A stretch of 64,000 nt of DNA from Xestospongia muta (taxonomy: Eukaryota > Porifera > Demospongiae > Haplosclerida > Petrosiidae): positions 4,369,827-4,433,826 of the forward strand of contig OY848928.1 of NCBI GenBank assembly GCA_963693285.1, in the 5' to 3' direction. The notes below the pieces were generated by a model. The model had not been told where the DNA came from. It searched no databases and saw only the letters and a list, made by a program, of their open reading frames with translations. This document shows, one piece after another, positions 1 through 11,200 of this stretch. Each line of letters begins with the position of its first letter. Position 1 is the stretch's first letter. Both the position numbers and the translations under genes were made by a program.

Positions 1-96
1 GTGGCTGTCTGTTTTAAACTCTCTGAACATTTAGGGTGAGAATGGATGGATGGGCATTGATGGACTAATGGATCAAGGGACAAATGGATAGATAGT

Positions 97-172
<76 letters not shown>

Positions 173-249
173 GGGGTAAAACATTTATCACTCTTGTAAT
201 CTTACTAGTTGCTGTTATTATATTTTATGTCTTCTACCGTACAGTCTAA
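1..249 (+). CDS. C-terminal end of a tail-anchored membrane protein (partial)
   Basis: Two exons of a gene entering from the left edge. Exon 1-35 ends in GG before a GTGAGA donor. The second exon starts at 174 after a (CT)n-TGTAG acceptor and ends at the TAA at 247-249. The joined frame (111 nt, 37 codons) is open and ends with a hydrophobic run of about 18 residues (FITLVILLVAVIIFYVF) followed by YRTV-stop, the layout of a C-terminal membrane anchor. SNAREs and other tail-anchored proteins look like this, but too little is present to name a family. The (CT)n tract at 98-170 forms the acceptor's pyrimidine tract. The frame is certain only if the splice is right. Confidence 0.5.
98..170 (+). 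repeat. (CT)n microsatellite at a 3' splice site
   Basis: About 36 uninterrupted CT dinucleotides end directly before the TGTAG acceptor of the terminal exon at 174. Confidence 0.9.
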
Positions 250-877
250 TATAGTGTTAATGTAATGACTCTAAATATAATAATGCTGACTATAAGATTG
301 TTATCTCTTCACCGAAAATTATTACAATTCACAATATTATGCTCTTCATATTAAACATTGTTTAACAGTTAACTCTCACATGAGATGTACTTCTCATCTA
401 AAGAGTTGAAGTAAAATACAATTATTATACTAGTAATTTAGATGATTTGAGCTAAACCTATGTGTGATGATGACTCAGCAGAATTCTTAATAATTTTCTT
501 TGATGTTAATAAGAAACACAAGGTCTCTATTAACTAAATAGATACTTCATCAAAATATGAACTGTTGTCAAAGGGAACTATTCATAATTGAAAATACTCA
601 CATGACTATCCTCTGCAATGACCAAATATGGTCATGAGTGGGCAGGAACACCCCTTGATATAACTACAGACAATTTGACTGTATTTAGTTAGTAATCTCT
701 TTCTACTTGTCTACCAGTCTATACTGTGTGGAGTATATAACATAGTGTTGATATCTACTGACTATAGAGACAAGAGGTTAGTAGTAAACTAGTTAATATG
801 TAGGGTAAGTTATCATTTGATATGACATACTTACATGATATGAGAGATCTTGACTTAATTTATCTCTCAGTGTAGTT
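250..877 (+). promoter_or_regulatory. Intergenic/5' region of NLR gene 1
   Basis: There is no coding frame here. The left border of the tandem duplication is at about 545; everything to its right recurs near 7937 onward. A TATATAA box lies at 734-740. A possible 5'UTR intron runs from the donor at 805 (GTAAGT) to the TGTAG acceptor at 871-875, two bases before the ATG at 878. The donor GT and the TGTAG are both kept in the second copy, although an alternative CTCTCAG acceptor at 870 is lost there. No transcript evidence is available. Confidence 0.4.
734..740 (+). promoter_or_regulatory. TATA-like box of NLR gene 1
   Basis: TATATAA lies 138 bp upstream of the ATG and is preserved at 8118-8124 in the second copy. 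It would place the transcription start near 765 and leave a short 5'UTR with one small intron. A chance match is possible in AT-rich DNA. Confidence 0.35.
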
Positions 878-3800
878 ATGATAGACACTAGCCAATGGAG
901 AGCCAGTATTGGGTTATGGTATTGTCATCAGATACCATATACTACTAAAAAGGGAACTACTACTGATACCTCAGGATGGGTGGAGTCACTATGGTCTGGA
1001 GATGAGGGTGGTGGTAACCTGACCTTCTCTCTAGTTTTATTTCTCTTACTTCTCCTCATTTTATCAGGTGATATTGAACTCAATCCTGGACCTAAAACAG
1101 GTAAACATTAAAACATATAACTGATAACAGGGACTATGTCTCATTTACTTCAATAGAATTGACATCAAGTAATGCTCTAAAACTTCTTGATAAGAGTGGT
1201 TTTGTTGTAGAAGATAAATGGACTAAACTTACTAGGCTGCTTGATGTCTCATTGGAGGAGAGGAGAAGACTCAAGACAATGGCCAGTAGTGATCAAGACT
1301 ACCACTTTGCTTTAGAGGAAGGTTTACAATGGTGGATTACAAACAGTACTAACCCCTCTTGGGAAGAACTCATCTCAGCTGTTGAGAACTGTGGAGATAA
1401 GGATGTAGCTGCTATAATGAGAGAAGAGTTTAAGAGTGAAGGTATAGTATGTAATAAATGTACACCGTGTCATTACTTCTATTGTATAGACACACCCACT
1501 CCTAGTAAACCACTTTGTACTGGTTATGTTCAAGACACTTCCTCACGTACTCCACCAGTACCTAAACTGAGGAAAAGACATAAGAAAGTTGGACATCCTT
1601 CCTCACTCACTCCACCAGTACCTAAACCAAGAACAAGATGTAAGGAAGTTGAACATCCTTCCTCGCTAACTTCAACAGATAAAGGTATAATAATGTAATT
1701 AGTTTTGTTATATACATTAGACCAGGTGCTATAATAATAGATTATAGTATGATTTAAAACAATATTTTAGTCTTTATTTTTTATCTTGTCATAAAGATAA
1801 TTCAACTACAGATACTGGTCATAAAAGTAGTCAGGATGGAGCAGTAGGAAAGGATAACTATACTGAAGAACTCACTGACTTTCCTTTATTATGTAAGTTA
1901 TTACAATTACAGTCAATATGATCCTTGATCCAATTTTAGCTGACAAGCCTTCTAAAATTGATGCTTTAAATCAACTAGTTCCTATTGATGCAAAATGGAA
2001 TGAAATTGGTATCGGTCTTGGAGTGAGTTCAAATTACCTTGATGGTTTGTTTCAGTCTCACTTGTCTAATGAAATAAGACTTGATCATGTCCTTCAGAAA
2101 TGGATAGCATTAAATGGTCAAGCTACTCCTGTTACTTGGAAGACAATTTTAGATGTTGTCAAAGGACCACTTGTTCAGAACAAAGCTCTGGCTAATGATA
2201 TATATCAGTACTTGAAACAAGAAAACTCTAAACCAAAGACTGCTCCAAGTAAAAATTCAAATTATTTCATTACCAGTCTATATATATATTATGTAATAAG
2301 AAAAGACTTTGAATGTGTATAATGCTCTCTAAAGAACTATTAATATTATGCTTGTATTTTCTATGACATTGCCAGACTGTCTCCTATGTTATTTTACGCT
2401 TCTTCCTTGGCCACAATTAGCTTAAAGTATTCAATTACCATTGATGTCAAACCACACATATCTAGTAATTAGATACATTTCAAAGCTGTTGGTTATATTA
2501 TTTTTATGTTATTAACTATTATACTAAGAAGACTCCTTCTTATTTATCCAAAACTAGAAGGTTTATCAGGTTGCTAGTGGCTATCATGTTCCCTGTATTT
2601 CTGGGGATTGAAATATCTGAAGACTTAATACATTCTAAAAAAATTACAATCTGTCATGGACAAATGTGATAGCAAAATAAATATTTAATCATAAGTAATA
2701 TTGTGTGTACATGGATATCTATATATAAATATTTGATTTATCTTCCTGGAAGACAAAGCCTTATTTTGTTATTTCAAAAATGTGAAATAAGATTATAGCA
2801 GGGAGTCAATGAATTACATTAACATAAAACATTAAATATCTTTATAAAGTGTCATTGGTAACTCAATGAACAATGTTGGCCATTCATTTGTAAATTTCAC
2901 TGTGAATGGTTCTTGTGGATTTACATTTAGTCCTAATTAATTATAAGAAACATAGAATGTTTAAAACCTATTTTACTTTATTTAAAATATAGTTCTAATG
3001 TTTATTATCTTTGAAAGACTATTTGTTTATTTTGTCTTAAGGAAATTATTTAGAATAGAGAGAAATTAGATTGTTAGTCTTCTGTGACTTGCTTAGTACA
3101 GTGTTATAGTCTGGCTATAGTTACTATTATAAAGAATGACTTTTCAGATTCTTCATTTGATAAAGTGACTATAATGATTATTATTATTACTCTTGTCTTG
3201 TTTGTGATATTATTCTCACCATCCATTAATTTTCATAATTAATAATAATTATTTATTTTTATTTAAGGTAAATATGAAGCTCAAGATATCGGTTCATTAG
3301 ATTCTAACATTCAACGATATTGCGATATTATGATGGACAAATACGTGGACCAACCTATTGTCCCTACAGACTGGCCACCACGAGTTGGACAAGACTTCTT
3401 TGGAAGATTAGCACTACTACAAACACAAGATAAACATGCCACTCCTGAAACAATACTACAGAAACAATGGTGTATGTTAAGAGGACAAGTTGATAAAATA
3501 CCTCAAGTTACTCAAGATGAACAGATTGATATCCAGGATGTTCTTAAACCGTGTGATAGTGGTAAGTCTATTAGAGTAGTAGTTGATGGTCCTCCTGGTA
3601 TTGGTAAGACAACACTCTGTCGTAAACTGTTAAATATGTGGGCTAAAGGAGAACTCACACATGGACAATATAACTTGGTACTTTACTGTCCACTCAGAAA
3701 TAACAAAGTTGCTCATGCTAGTGAATTACAAGACATTCTCAAGTGTATTTATGATTGTAATGAAGTTACCATAGTATCTGATTGGTTCTGTAAAGTACAT

Positions 3801-6497
3801 GGACAAGGACTGCTACTAATCTTTGATGGTTGGGATGAATTAAGTACAGATCTCAGACAATCCTCACTAGCAGCTAGAATAATTCGTAGAGAGATATTTA
3901 CAAAATGTTCAGTAATTGTTACCTCTCGAACCTATGCCTCCTCTTCACTGTTAGAAATGTCTTCAGTTAACAGACATGTTGAAGTGTTGGGATTTTCAGT
4001 GAAAGAAATTGTAGCTGTAGTCAAAGGAACACTAGAAAAGGCACCACATCTAGCTGAGAACCTCATCAAAGATCTTGAAGTACGAGGTGATGTCCAGTCA
4101 TTGTGTTATATACCACTAGTCTGTTCCATAGTTATCTTAGTTTATCGTAAGTCAAATGGACAGTTACCAACAACACTCACAGAATTGTATGAGAATTTTA
4201 TCCTACAAACTGTCAGAAGACATGTCAAAATAAAGTGTATACACAATATTGACCCTAGACAACTACACAGCCTTCATCATTTACCATCAGTCTTAGATAC
4301 AAGTGTCCAAGAGATTTGTCAGTTTGCTTACCTCAGTTTGAAAGAAAAAAGAATGACATTTTCTTCATTTCAACTCCACGAGTCTCTTGATCAGTCTGTA
4401 AAGGAAGACTATTTAGGACTAATGACAACATTTGCTATGTATGATGAGGAGAGCTATCAATTTCTTCACCTGAGTATCCAGGAATTTCTAGCAGCATGGT
4501 GGATAGCTAAGTATGAAAAAACAGAGGAAGTGTTTGCAGAACATTTTGATAATGATCACTTTAGAATGTGTCTGAGGTTTGTGGCAGGTCTAACTCACCT
4601 TGAACATGAGAGCTATCAACAATATTTTAACAAAGAACTTGACCTACAATGTAAATGGGAACCATTGTTTGGATTTGATGTCTGTTACCACTCCAATTTC
4701 AAGCAGACTATTATAGGCCATCATGTTCTTAACAGAAACAGATCACGATCCTTTGCCAGTTTTTATAAAAGGAACCATGTTTTTAACAATAGCATACTCT
4801 CTGATGAATTAGATATTCTTCTCTTCCATCTTCTTTATGAGTCACAGAACTCAATATTATGTCAGATCTTATCACAGTCTATCAAGAACTACTCGTTATG
4901 TCTCCATGAAAAAACTTTATCATTGTTTGATATACTTTGTCTTGGCTATTTCCTCAATAACTCTAACATAACATGGAATAGTTTGGACCTGGGATCAGTA
5001 AAAGGACAGGCAATACAGCTTCTTGATAATATGCTAATAAATGAAAAGCAATGTAAAAGATTAGATATATCGTTAGATAATTACCACATGACTACAGTGC
5101 CAGTTATAAAGTTCTACCCCTACCTTCAAGAGTGCTATATTAACTTTGGATGGTCAACATGTAAACTTGGTAGGTCAACATGTGATGCTCCTTTTATACT
5201 ATTACAATTAATACAACTACAACATCTTAAGATATTGCACTTTTCTATTGACTTCAGTAATACATCGTCTGAACATGACAGACATACAGATGAGATAAGT
5301 GTATTTAAATTAGAGGAACAATTATGCATCAATACTACACTACATGAATTGGTAGTAACTATCAGTCATAGTTTTAATAACGCTATTGTCAATGGTGTGA
5401 TAAAAGGAGTGACAAGAAATAAATCAATTAAAACATTTTCACTGACACATAATGTGTTTGGTCGTGATCAAGATGAGAGAAATTCATCAGTTTATATTGA
5501 ACATTTGCTAAAAGACAATAACACATTACAAGCTCTTAAACTGGACATACCTGATAATTACATACCATCATTGGATATTGTAGAGGTGAACACACCACTC
5601 ACTGCTTTAAAGATTGAAGGATCTCATCAACTGATCTCAATACTTCCTCAACATATCAAAGGACTACATTGTCTTATACTAAATCCAGATCACATAGATG
5701 ACAAAATAGTATGTCAGCTATACCCACTACCTCCTTTATTTCAATGTCATCCTAATCTACAACAACTTCAACTAACACTAGACACAGCTGAGAGTGTTAT
5801 TGAACTATTTACTATTTTACAGAGTAATACTACAGTTAAGGCTTTGAAAGTGAAAATATGGAATGATAGCACATATTATGACAGTATGGGTCCTAGTTTA
5901 CAAGACATGCTAACGCTAAACCAGGCAATAGAATATTTTGAGATTTACTCCAATAATACAACTAGTATTCCCAGTACTTACATGTCATTCTTAACAACTG
6001 GTCTCTCACACAACACCAGTCTACAGGAGTTGAGGGTACCCATTCCACTGTCAGATAGTAACTTTGAACAGATAACAACTTTATTTAATATTATCTCTCA
6101 GAAAAATGAACTCACAGAATTTGAAGTGACCTTAGTACCAGATCAGTGCAGTTATGAAGAGAGAAAACAAAGAACGTCATCACTGTTCAATAAACATGGA
6201 CTACATCTTATTACTAACATGTTACAGTCACATGTAACTATGACATTTTTTTCCATAAATTGCAGTGATTTTGACTTCTCTCAATCTAGTCAGATAGAAG
6301 AAATAATACAACACTTTTGGCAAACTGTCTTTCTTCATCCTACACTTCAGTACATTGATACTCTACAATCACCATTCCTAAAGGCTTTTCTACAATCATC
6401 ATTCCTAGAGGATACTCTACAATCACAAAAGAAGACATTAATTGACATACACAAACAACAACAACCACTAAAACCTCTACCAATAATATATATTTAG
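878..6497 (+). CDS. NLR protein: 2A-like leader, two Death-fold domains, NACHT, leucine-rich C-terminus
   Basis: Predicted innate-immune NOD-like receptor of 1454 residues. Exons: 878-1100, 1157-1441, 1490-1684, 1797-1892, 1913-2248, 3268-6497, all introns phase 1. Residues 1-74 form a leader: a hydrophobic run at about 49-62, then D65-I-E-L-N-P-G-P72, the 2A/ribosome-skipping motif. Exon 2 encodes a Death-fold domain. Exon 3 is proline-rich with repeated PPVPK-x-R motifs. Exon 5 encodes a second Death-like domain (WNEIGIGLGV core). In the last exon Walker A GPPGIGKTT lies at about 486-494 and Walker B LLLIFDGWDE at about 560-569, followed by a sensor SRT and a leucine-rich C-terminus with irregular repeats. 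The intron at 1442-1489 could be read through here, but the paralogue has a stop in it, which supports splicing. The intron at 1893-1912 is only 20 nt and may instead be handled by another splice choice. Confidence 0.85.
1039..1093 (+). other. Hydrophobic signal plus 2A-like StopGo motif (NLR 1)
   Basis: This encodes a leucine-rich stretch of about 14 residues that runs straight into SGDIELNPGP. It matches the 2A consensus D-(V/I)-E-x-N-P-G-P in full, with skipping expected between G71 and P72. Skipping would release a 71-residue leader and start the NLR at proline. N-terminal 2A-like sequences acting as signal sequences have been described for NLR-like proteins of other invertebrates such as sea urchin. 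The coding sequence is kept in the second copy. Confidence 0.85.
1893..1912 (+). other. Candidate 20-nt intron
   Basis: GTAAGT...TACAG over 20 nt separates two frames that are each open and phase 1. Reading through gives an in-frame TGA. The same 20 nt recur unchanged at 9266-9285. Alternatives: a donor near 1828 (AAAA|GTAGTC, also phase 1) giving an intron of about 85 nt, or skipping of the 1797-1892 exon. Confidence 0.4.
2249..3267 (+). other. Long NLR intron, no gene seen
   Basis: This 1019-bp AT-rich intron lies between the second Death-like exon and the NACHT exon. It recurs in unit 2 (9622-10632) with scattered substitutions and small indels. I see no coding frame, repeat array or structured element in it. 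Confidence 0.6.
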
Positions 6498-6646
6498 ACA
6501 TGTAACTATTTCACTATAATATTGTTAGTAATTTGATTATAATAGAACCTTTATTATTATAACTATGTGTATTTGTTGATGACAAACTTAATAGTAATAA
6601 TTAACTTTTATATTAAAAGTAGTATATATTTTATATGGTTACTAAA

Positions 6647-7936
6647 TTAAATGAGAGGTTGATGTACTGGCTGTTGGTACATAGCTGTGGGTGTGGCTGA
6701 AGGGGGTTGGGTCATCCACAAAGAATTGTTAGTAGGTGGAGTCAATTGATGATGTATTACTTGAGGACTACCTCCACTTCTAAAGAGGAATTGATAACAT
6801 CATAGATTGAGATGACAGATATCTTACCTCACTGTTTCTATGGTAACAGGAGTTGACTGAGGTAGAGGAACAAGATGTGTCGTATATTGTCCCAAAGATG
6901 GGGGTGGGTGGGTAAAACCCTGAGTGGGTGGAGCATAAGGATGAGTATAACCTGTAGATTGAGAATATGCTCCACGATACGTTCCAGTGATATCAGGAGG
7001 GGGTTGGGCAAAGTAACTACCAGTAGATTCATTAGTGTATTCAGTACTGGACTGATAAGGAGGTGGGTGTGTCCCTTCAACATTAGGGGGTGGAGCTTGA
7101 GCTTTATGAGCTAGTCGTGGCCCCTCTTGCCTAATAAGATATTAAATAGTTGTTATTAAGATGGGTGTGGTTTACTTTCTGTAGAGAGCAAATGTCTCTT
7201 GTAGTTTTTGACTAACTTCATTCATATCATCAAGTTGTCTAATAGAAGATAATGGTACGTGCATTTTTAACCCCTGATGGTCAATTTGACTTACTTTTGT
7301 AAGTCATCAATATTAGTTTCAGCAAGTGATTTCATTTCTTTGCATTCAGCTATAACAATTGAAAATGTCATTACATTATTAACACAGATACATATTACAT
7401 GTACTGTAGTTAACAAAGTAGTTCACTACCTTCTACATTATTAACACAGATACATATTACATGTACTGTAGTTAACAAAGTAGTTCACTACCTTCTACAT
7501 TATTAACACAGATACATATTACATGTACTGTAGTTAACAAAGTAGTTCACTACCTTCTAGTCCATTGAGAGTTTTCAGTTCCTCCTCATTATCAGTAGTA
7601 ATATCTGCTGTCTTTAACATTTCTAACAACAAGTCCACTTGAGTCTCATTGACCACCATTGTCTTTTTAACTCCATCTCCTGTAGCCACACCCACTATCC
7701 CAGTTGTAGTACTTGTCTTTTGTTCACCTCATACTATAGTAAATAGCTTCAATATACGGCAAGTGGGTGTGGTTTACCTGGTTCAGGAGTAGCATCAAGG
7801 TTAGTTGATACAAACTTAGCCAGAAATAGTCCAGTGCCAAGTTGAGTTTGACCTTTCCACCAATTCTCATCACTGTGTAGAGTATAAACTAGTAAACAAG
7901 CACACACACACACCTATCATCCAGTATTGTGATAAT
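6647..7936 (-). pseudogene. STAM: 3' fragment of STAM created by tandem duplication
   Basis: This is a copy of STAM exons 10-15 plus the end of exon 9, lying tail-to-tail with NLR 1. It stops inside the SH3-encoding exon 9 where the duplication joint falls, so it has no VHS domain, UIM, start codon or known promoter. It differs from the full gene by a 6-nt in-frame deletion at the start of the proline-rich exon (near 7131), a TAA instead of TGA stop, and three rather than eight minisatellite units in the intron. It could still be transcribed from a new upstream promoter, but I see no start. Confidence 0.8.
7372..7558. repeat. Minisatellite, 3 x ~61-62 bp, in the STAM fragment
   Basis: Three near-identical units (ACATTATTAACACAG ... 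ACTACCTTCT) lie in the intron after the exon equivalent to STAM exon 11. Read on the minus strand, every unit carries TAGAAG|GTAGTG, a copy of the real exon-end/donor sequence next to the array. Confidence 0.9.
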
Positions 7937-8117
7937 CTTCATCAAAATATGAATTGTTGTCAAAGGGAATTATTCATAGTTGAAAAAACTCACATGACCA
8001 TCCTCTGCAATGACCAAATATGGTCATGAGGGGGCAGCAACATTCCTTGATATAACTACAGACAATTTGACTGTATTTATCTCATTCTACTTGTCTACTA
8101 GTCTATACTGTGTGGAG

Positions 8118-8124
8118 TATATAA
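8118..8124 (+). promoter_or_regulatory. TATA-like box of NLR gene 2
   Basis: TATATAA lies at the position equivalent to 734-740, with conserved surroundings. Confidence 0.35.
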
Positions 8125-8261
8125 TATAGTGTTGATATCTACTGACTATAGAGACAAGAGGTTAGTAGTAAACTAGTTAATATGTAGAGTAAGTTATCAT
8201 TTGATATCACATACTTACATGATATGAGAGATTTTGACTTAATTTATCTCTCACTGTAGTT

Positions 8262-11200
8262 ATGATAGATACCACTCAATGGAGAGCCAGTATTGGATTA
8301 TGGTATTGTCATCAGATACCATATACTACTAAAAAGGGAACTACTACTGATATCTCAGGATGGGTGGAGTCACTATGGTCTGGAGATGAGGGTGGTGGTA
8401 ACCTGACCTTCTCTCTAGTTTTATTTCTCTTACTTCTCCTCATTTTATCAGGTGATATTGAACTCAATCCTGGACCTAAAACAGGTAAACATTAAAACAT
8501 ATATCTGATACAGGGACTATGTCTCATTTACTTCAATAGAATTGACATCAAGTAATGCTCTAAGACTTCTGGTTAAGAGTGGTTTTGTTGTTAAAGATAA
8601 ATGGACTGAACTCACTAGTCTACTAGGTGTGTCACTGGAGGAGAGGAGAAGACTCAAGACAATGGCCAGTAGTGATCAAGACTACCACTTTGCTTTAGAG
8701 GAAGGTTTACAATGGTGGATTACAAACAGTACTGACCCCTCTTGGGAAAAGCTCATCTCAGCTGTTGAGAACTATGGAGATAAGGATATAGCTGCTATAA
8801 TGAGAGAAGAGGTTAAGAGTGAAGGTATAGTATGTAATTAATGTACACTGTGTTATTACTTCTATTGTATAGACACACCCACTCCTAGTAAACCACTTTG
8901 TACTGATTTTGTTCAAGATACTTCCTCACATACTCCACCAGTACCTAAACTGAGGAAAAGACATAAGAAAGTTGGACATCCTTCCTCACTCACTCCACCA
9001 GTACCTAAACCAAGAACAAGATGTAAGGAAGTTGAACATCCTTCCTCATTGACTTCAACAGATAAAGGTATAATAAAGCCATTAGTTTTGTTATAGACCA
9101 GGTGGTATAATAATAAATAGGATGATTTTAAACAATATTTTAGTCTTTACTTTTTATCTTGTCATAAAGATAATTCAACTACAGATACTGGTCATAAAAG
9201 TAGTCAGGATGGAGCAGTAGAAAAGGATAACTATACTGAAGAACTCACTGACTTTCCTTTGTTATGTAAGTTATTACAATTACAGTCCATAAGATCCTTG
9301 ATCCAATTTTAGTTGACAAGCCTTCTAAAATTGATGCTCTAAGTCAACTAGTTCCTATTGATGCAAAATGGAATGAAATTGGTATCGGTCTTGGAGTGAG
9401 TTCAAATTACCTTGATGGTTTGTTTCAGTCTCACTTGTCTAATGAAATAAGACTTGATCATGTCCTTCAGAAATGGATAGCATTAAATGGTCAAGCTACT
9501 CCTGTTACTTGGAAGACAATTTTAGATGTTGTCAAAGGACCACTTGTTCAGAACAAAGCTCTGGCTAATGATATATATCAGTACTTGAAACAAGAAAACT
9601 CTAAACCAAAGACTGCTCCAAGTAAAAATTCAAATATTTCATTACCAGTCTATATGTATTATGTAATAAGAAAGACTTTGAATGTGTATAATGCTCTCTA
9701 AAGAACTATTAATATTATGATTGTATTTTCTATGACATTGCCAGACTGTCTCCTATGTTATTTTTTACGCTTCTTCCTTGGCCACAATTAGCTTAAAGTA
9801 TTCAATTAGCATTGGTGTCAAACCACACACATCTAGTAATTAGATACACTTCAAAGCTGTTGGTTATATTATTGTGTTGTTAACTATTATATTAAGAAGA
9901 TTCCTTCTTATTTATCCAAAACTAGAAGGTTTATCAGGTTGCTACTGGCTATCATGTTCCCTGTGTTTCTGGGGATTGAAATATCTGAAGACTTAATACA
10001 TTCTAAAAAAATTACAATCTGTCATGGACAAATCTGATAGCAAAATAAATATTTAATCATAAGTAATATTGTACATACATGGATGACTATATATAAATAT
10101 TTGATTTATCTTCCTGGATAGACAAAGCCTTATTTTGTTATTTCAAAGATGTGAAATAAGATTATAGCTGGGTGTCAATGAATTATATTAACATAAAACA
10201 TTGAATATCTTTATAAAGTGTCATTGGTAACTCAATGAACAATGTTGGCCATCCATTTGTAAATTTTACTGTAAGTGGTTCTTGTGGATTTACATTTAGT
10301 TCTAATTAATTATAAGAAACATAGAATGTTTAAAACCTATTTTACTTAATTTATAGTTCTAATGTTTATTATCTTTGAAAGACTATTTGTTTATTTTGTC
10401 TTAAGGAAATTATTTAGAATAGAGAGAGATTAGATTGTTAGTCTTCTGTGACTTGCTTAGTACAGTGTTATAGTCTGGCTATAGTTACTATTATAAAGAA
10501 TGACTTTTTCAGATTCTTTATTTGATAAAGTGACTATAATGATTATTATTATTACTCTTGTCTTGTTTGTGATATTATTCTCACCATCCATTAATTTTCA
10601 TAATTAATAACAATTATTTCTTTTTATTTAAGGTAAATATTAAGCTCAAGATATCAGTTCATTAGATTCTAACATTCAACGATATTGTGATATTATGATG
10701 GACAAATATGTGGACCAACCTATTGTCCCTACAGACTGGGCACCACGAGTTGGACAAGACTTCTTTGGAAGATTAGCACTACTACAAACACAAGATAAAC
10801 AAAACATGCCACTCCTGAAACAATACTACAGAAACAATGGTGTATGTTAAGAGGACAAGTTGATAAAATACCCCAAGTTACTAAAGATAAACAGATAAAT
10901 ATCCAGGATGTTCTTAAACCATGTGATAGTGGTAAGTCTCTTAGAGTAATAGTTGATGGTCCTCCTGGTATTGGTAAGACAACACTCTGTCGTAAACTGT
11001 TAAATATGTGGGCTAAAGGAGAACTCACACATGGACAATATAACTTGGTACTTTACTGTCCACTCAGAAATAACAAAGTTGCTCATGCTAGTGAATTACA
11101 AGACATTCTCAAGTGTATTTATGATTGTAATGAAGTTATCATAGTGTCTGATTGGTTCTGTAAAGTACATGGACAAGGATTACTACTAATCTTTGATGGT

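Larger units (their letters stand above)
545..7936. repeat. Tandem duplication unit 1 (NLR + 3' STAM fragment)
   Basis: The segment from the CTTCATCAAAATATG motif near 545 to about 7936 recurs head-to-tail at 7937-15573. At the right junction, sequence inside a STAM SH3-encoding exon (GTGATAATC) runs straight into the unit's left-end motif, so the new joint lies inside STAM. The joint has at most one or two bases of microhomology. Exons and introns are both near-identical, so the event looks recent. Length differences come mainly from the number of minisatellite units in the STAM intron. Confidence 0.9.

Noticed and set aside
1039..1093. 2A motif as a sign of an integrated virus
   Set aside because: No viral polymerase, capsid or protease frames nearby; the motif is inside an NLR exon with proper phase and is conserved in the paralogue.
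6838..7114. Short frames on both strands over the STAM proline-rich exon (and 14137-14413)
   Set aside because: Out of frame with STAM; the STAM frame gives the expected Pro/Tyr-rich tail and correct phases.
7372..7558. Repeat arrays considered as CRISPR (also 14680-15170, 56330-56780)
   Set aside because: Units are head-to-tail without unique spacers, in introns of an animal genome, with no cas genes.
10729..11028. Minus-strand 99-codon frame over the NACHT region (similarly 5135-5332, 12511-12726)
   Set aside because: Shadow of the NLR coding frame; no independent support.
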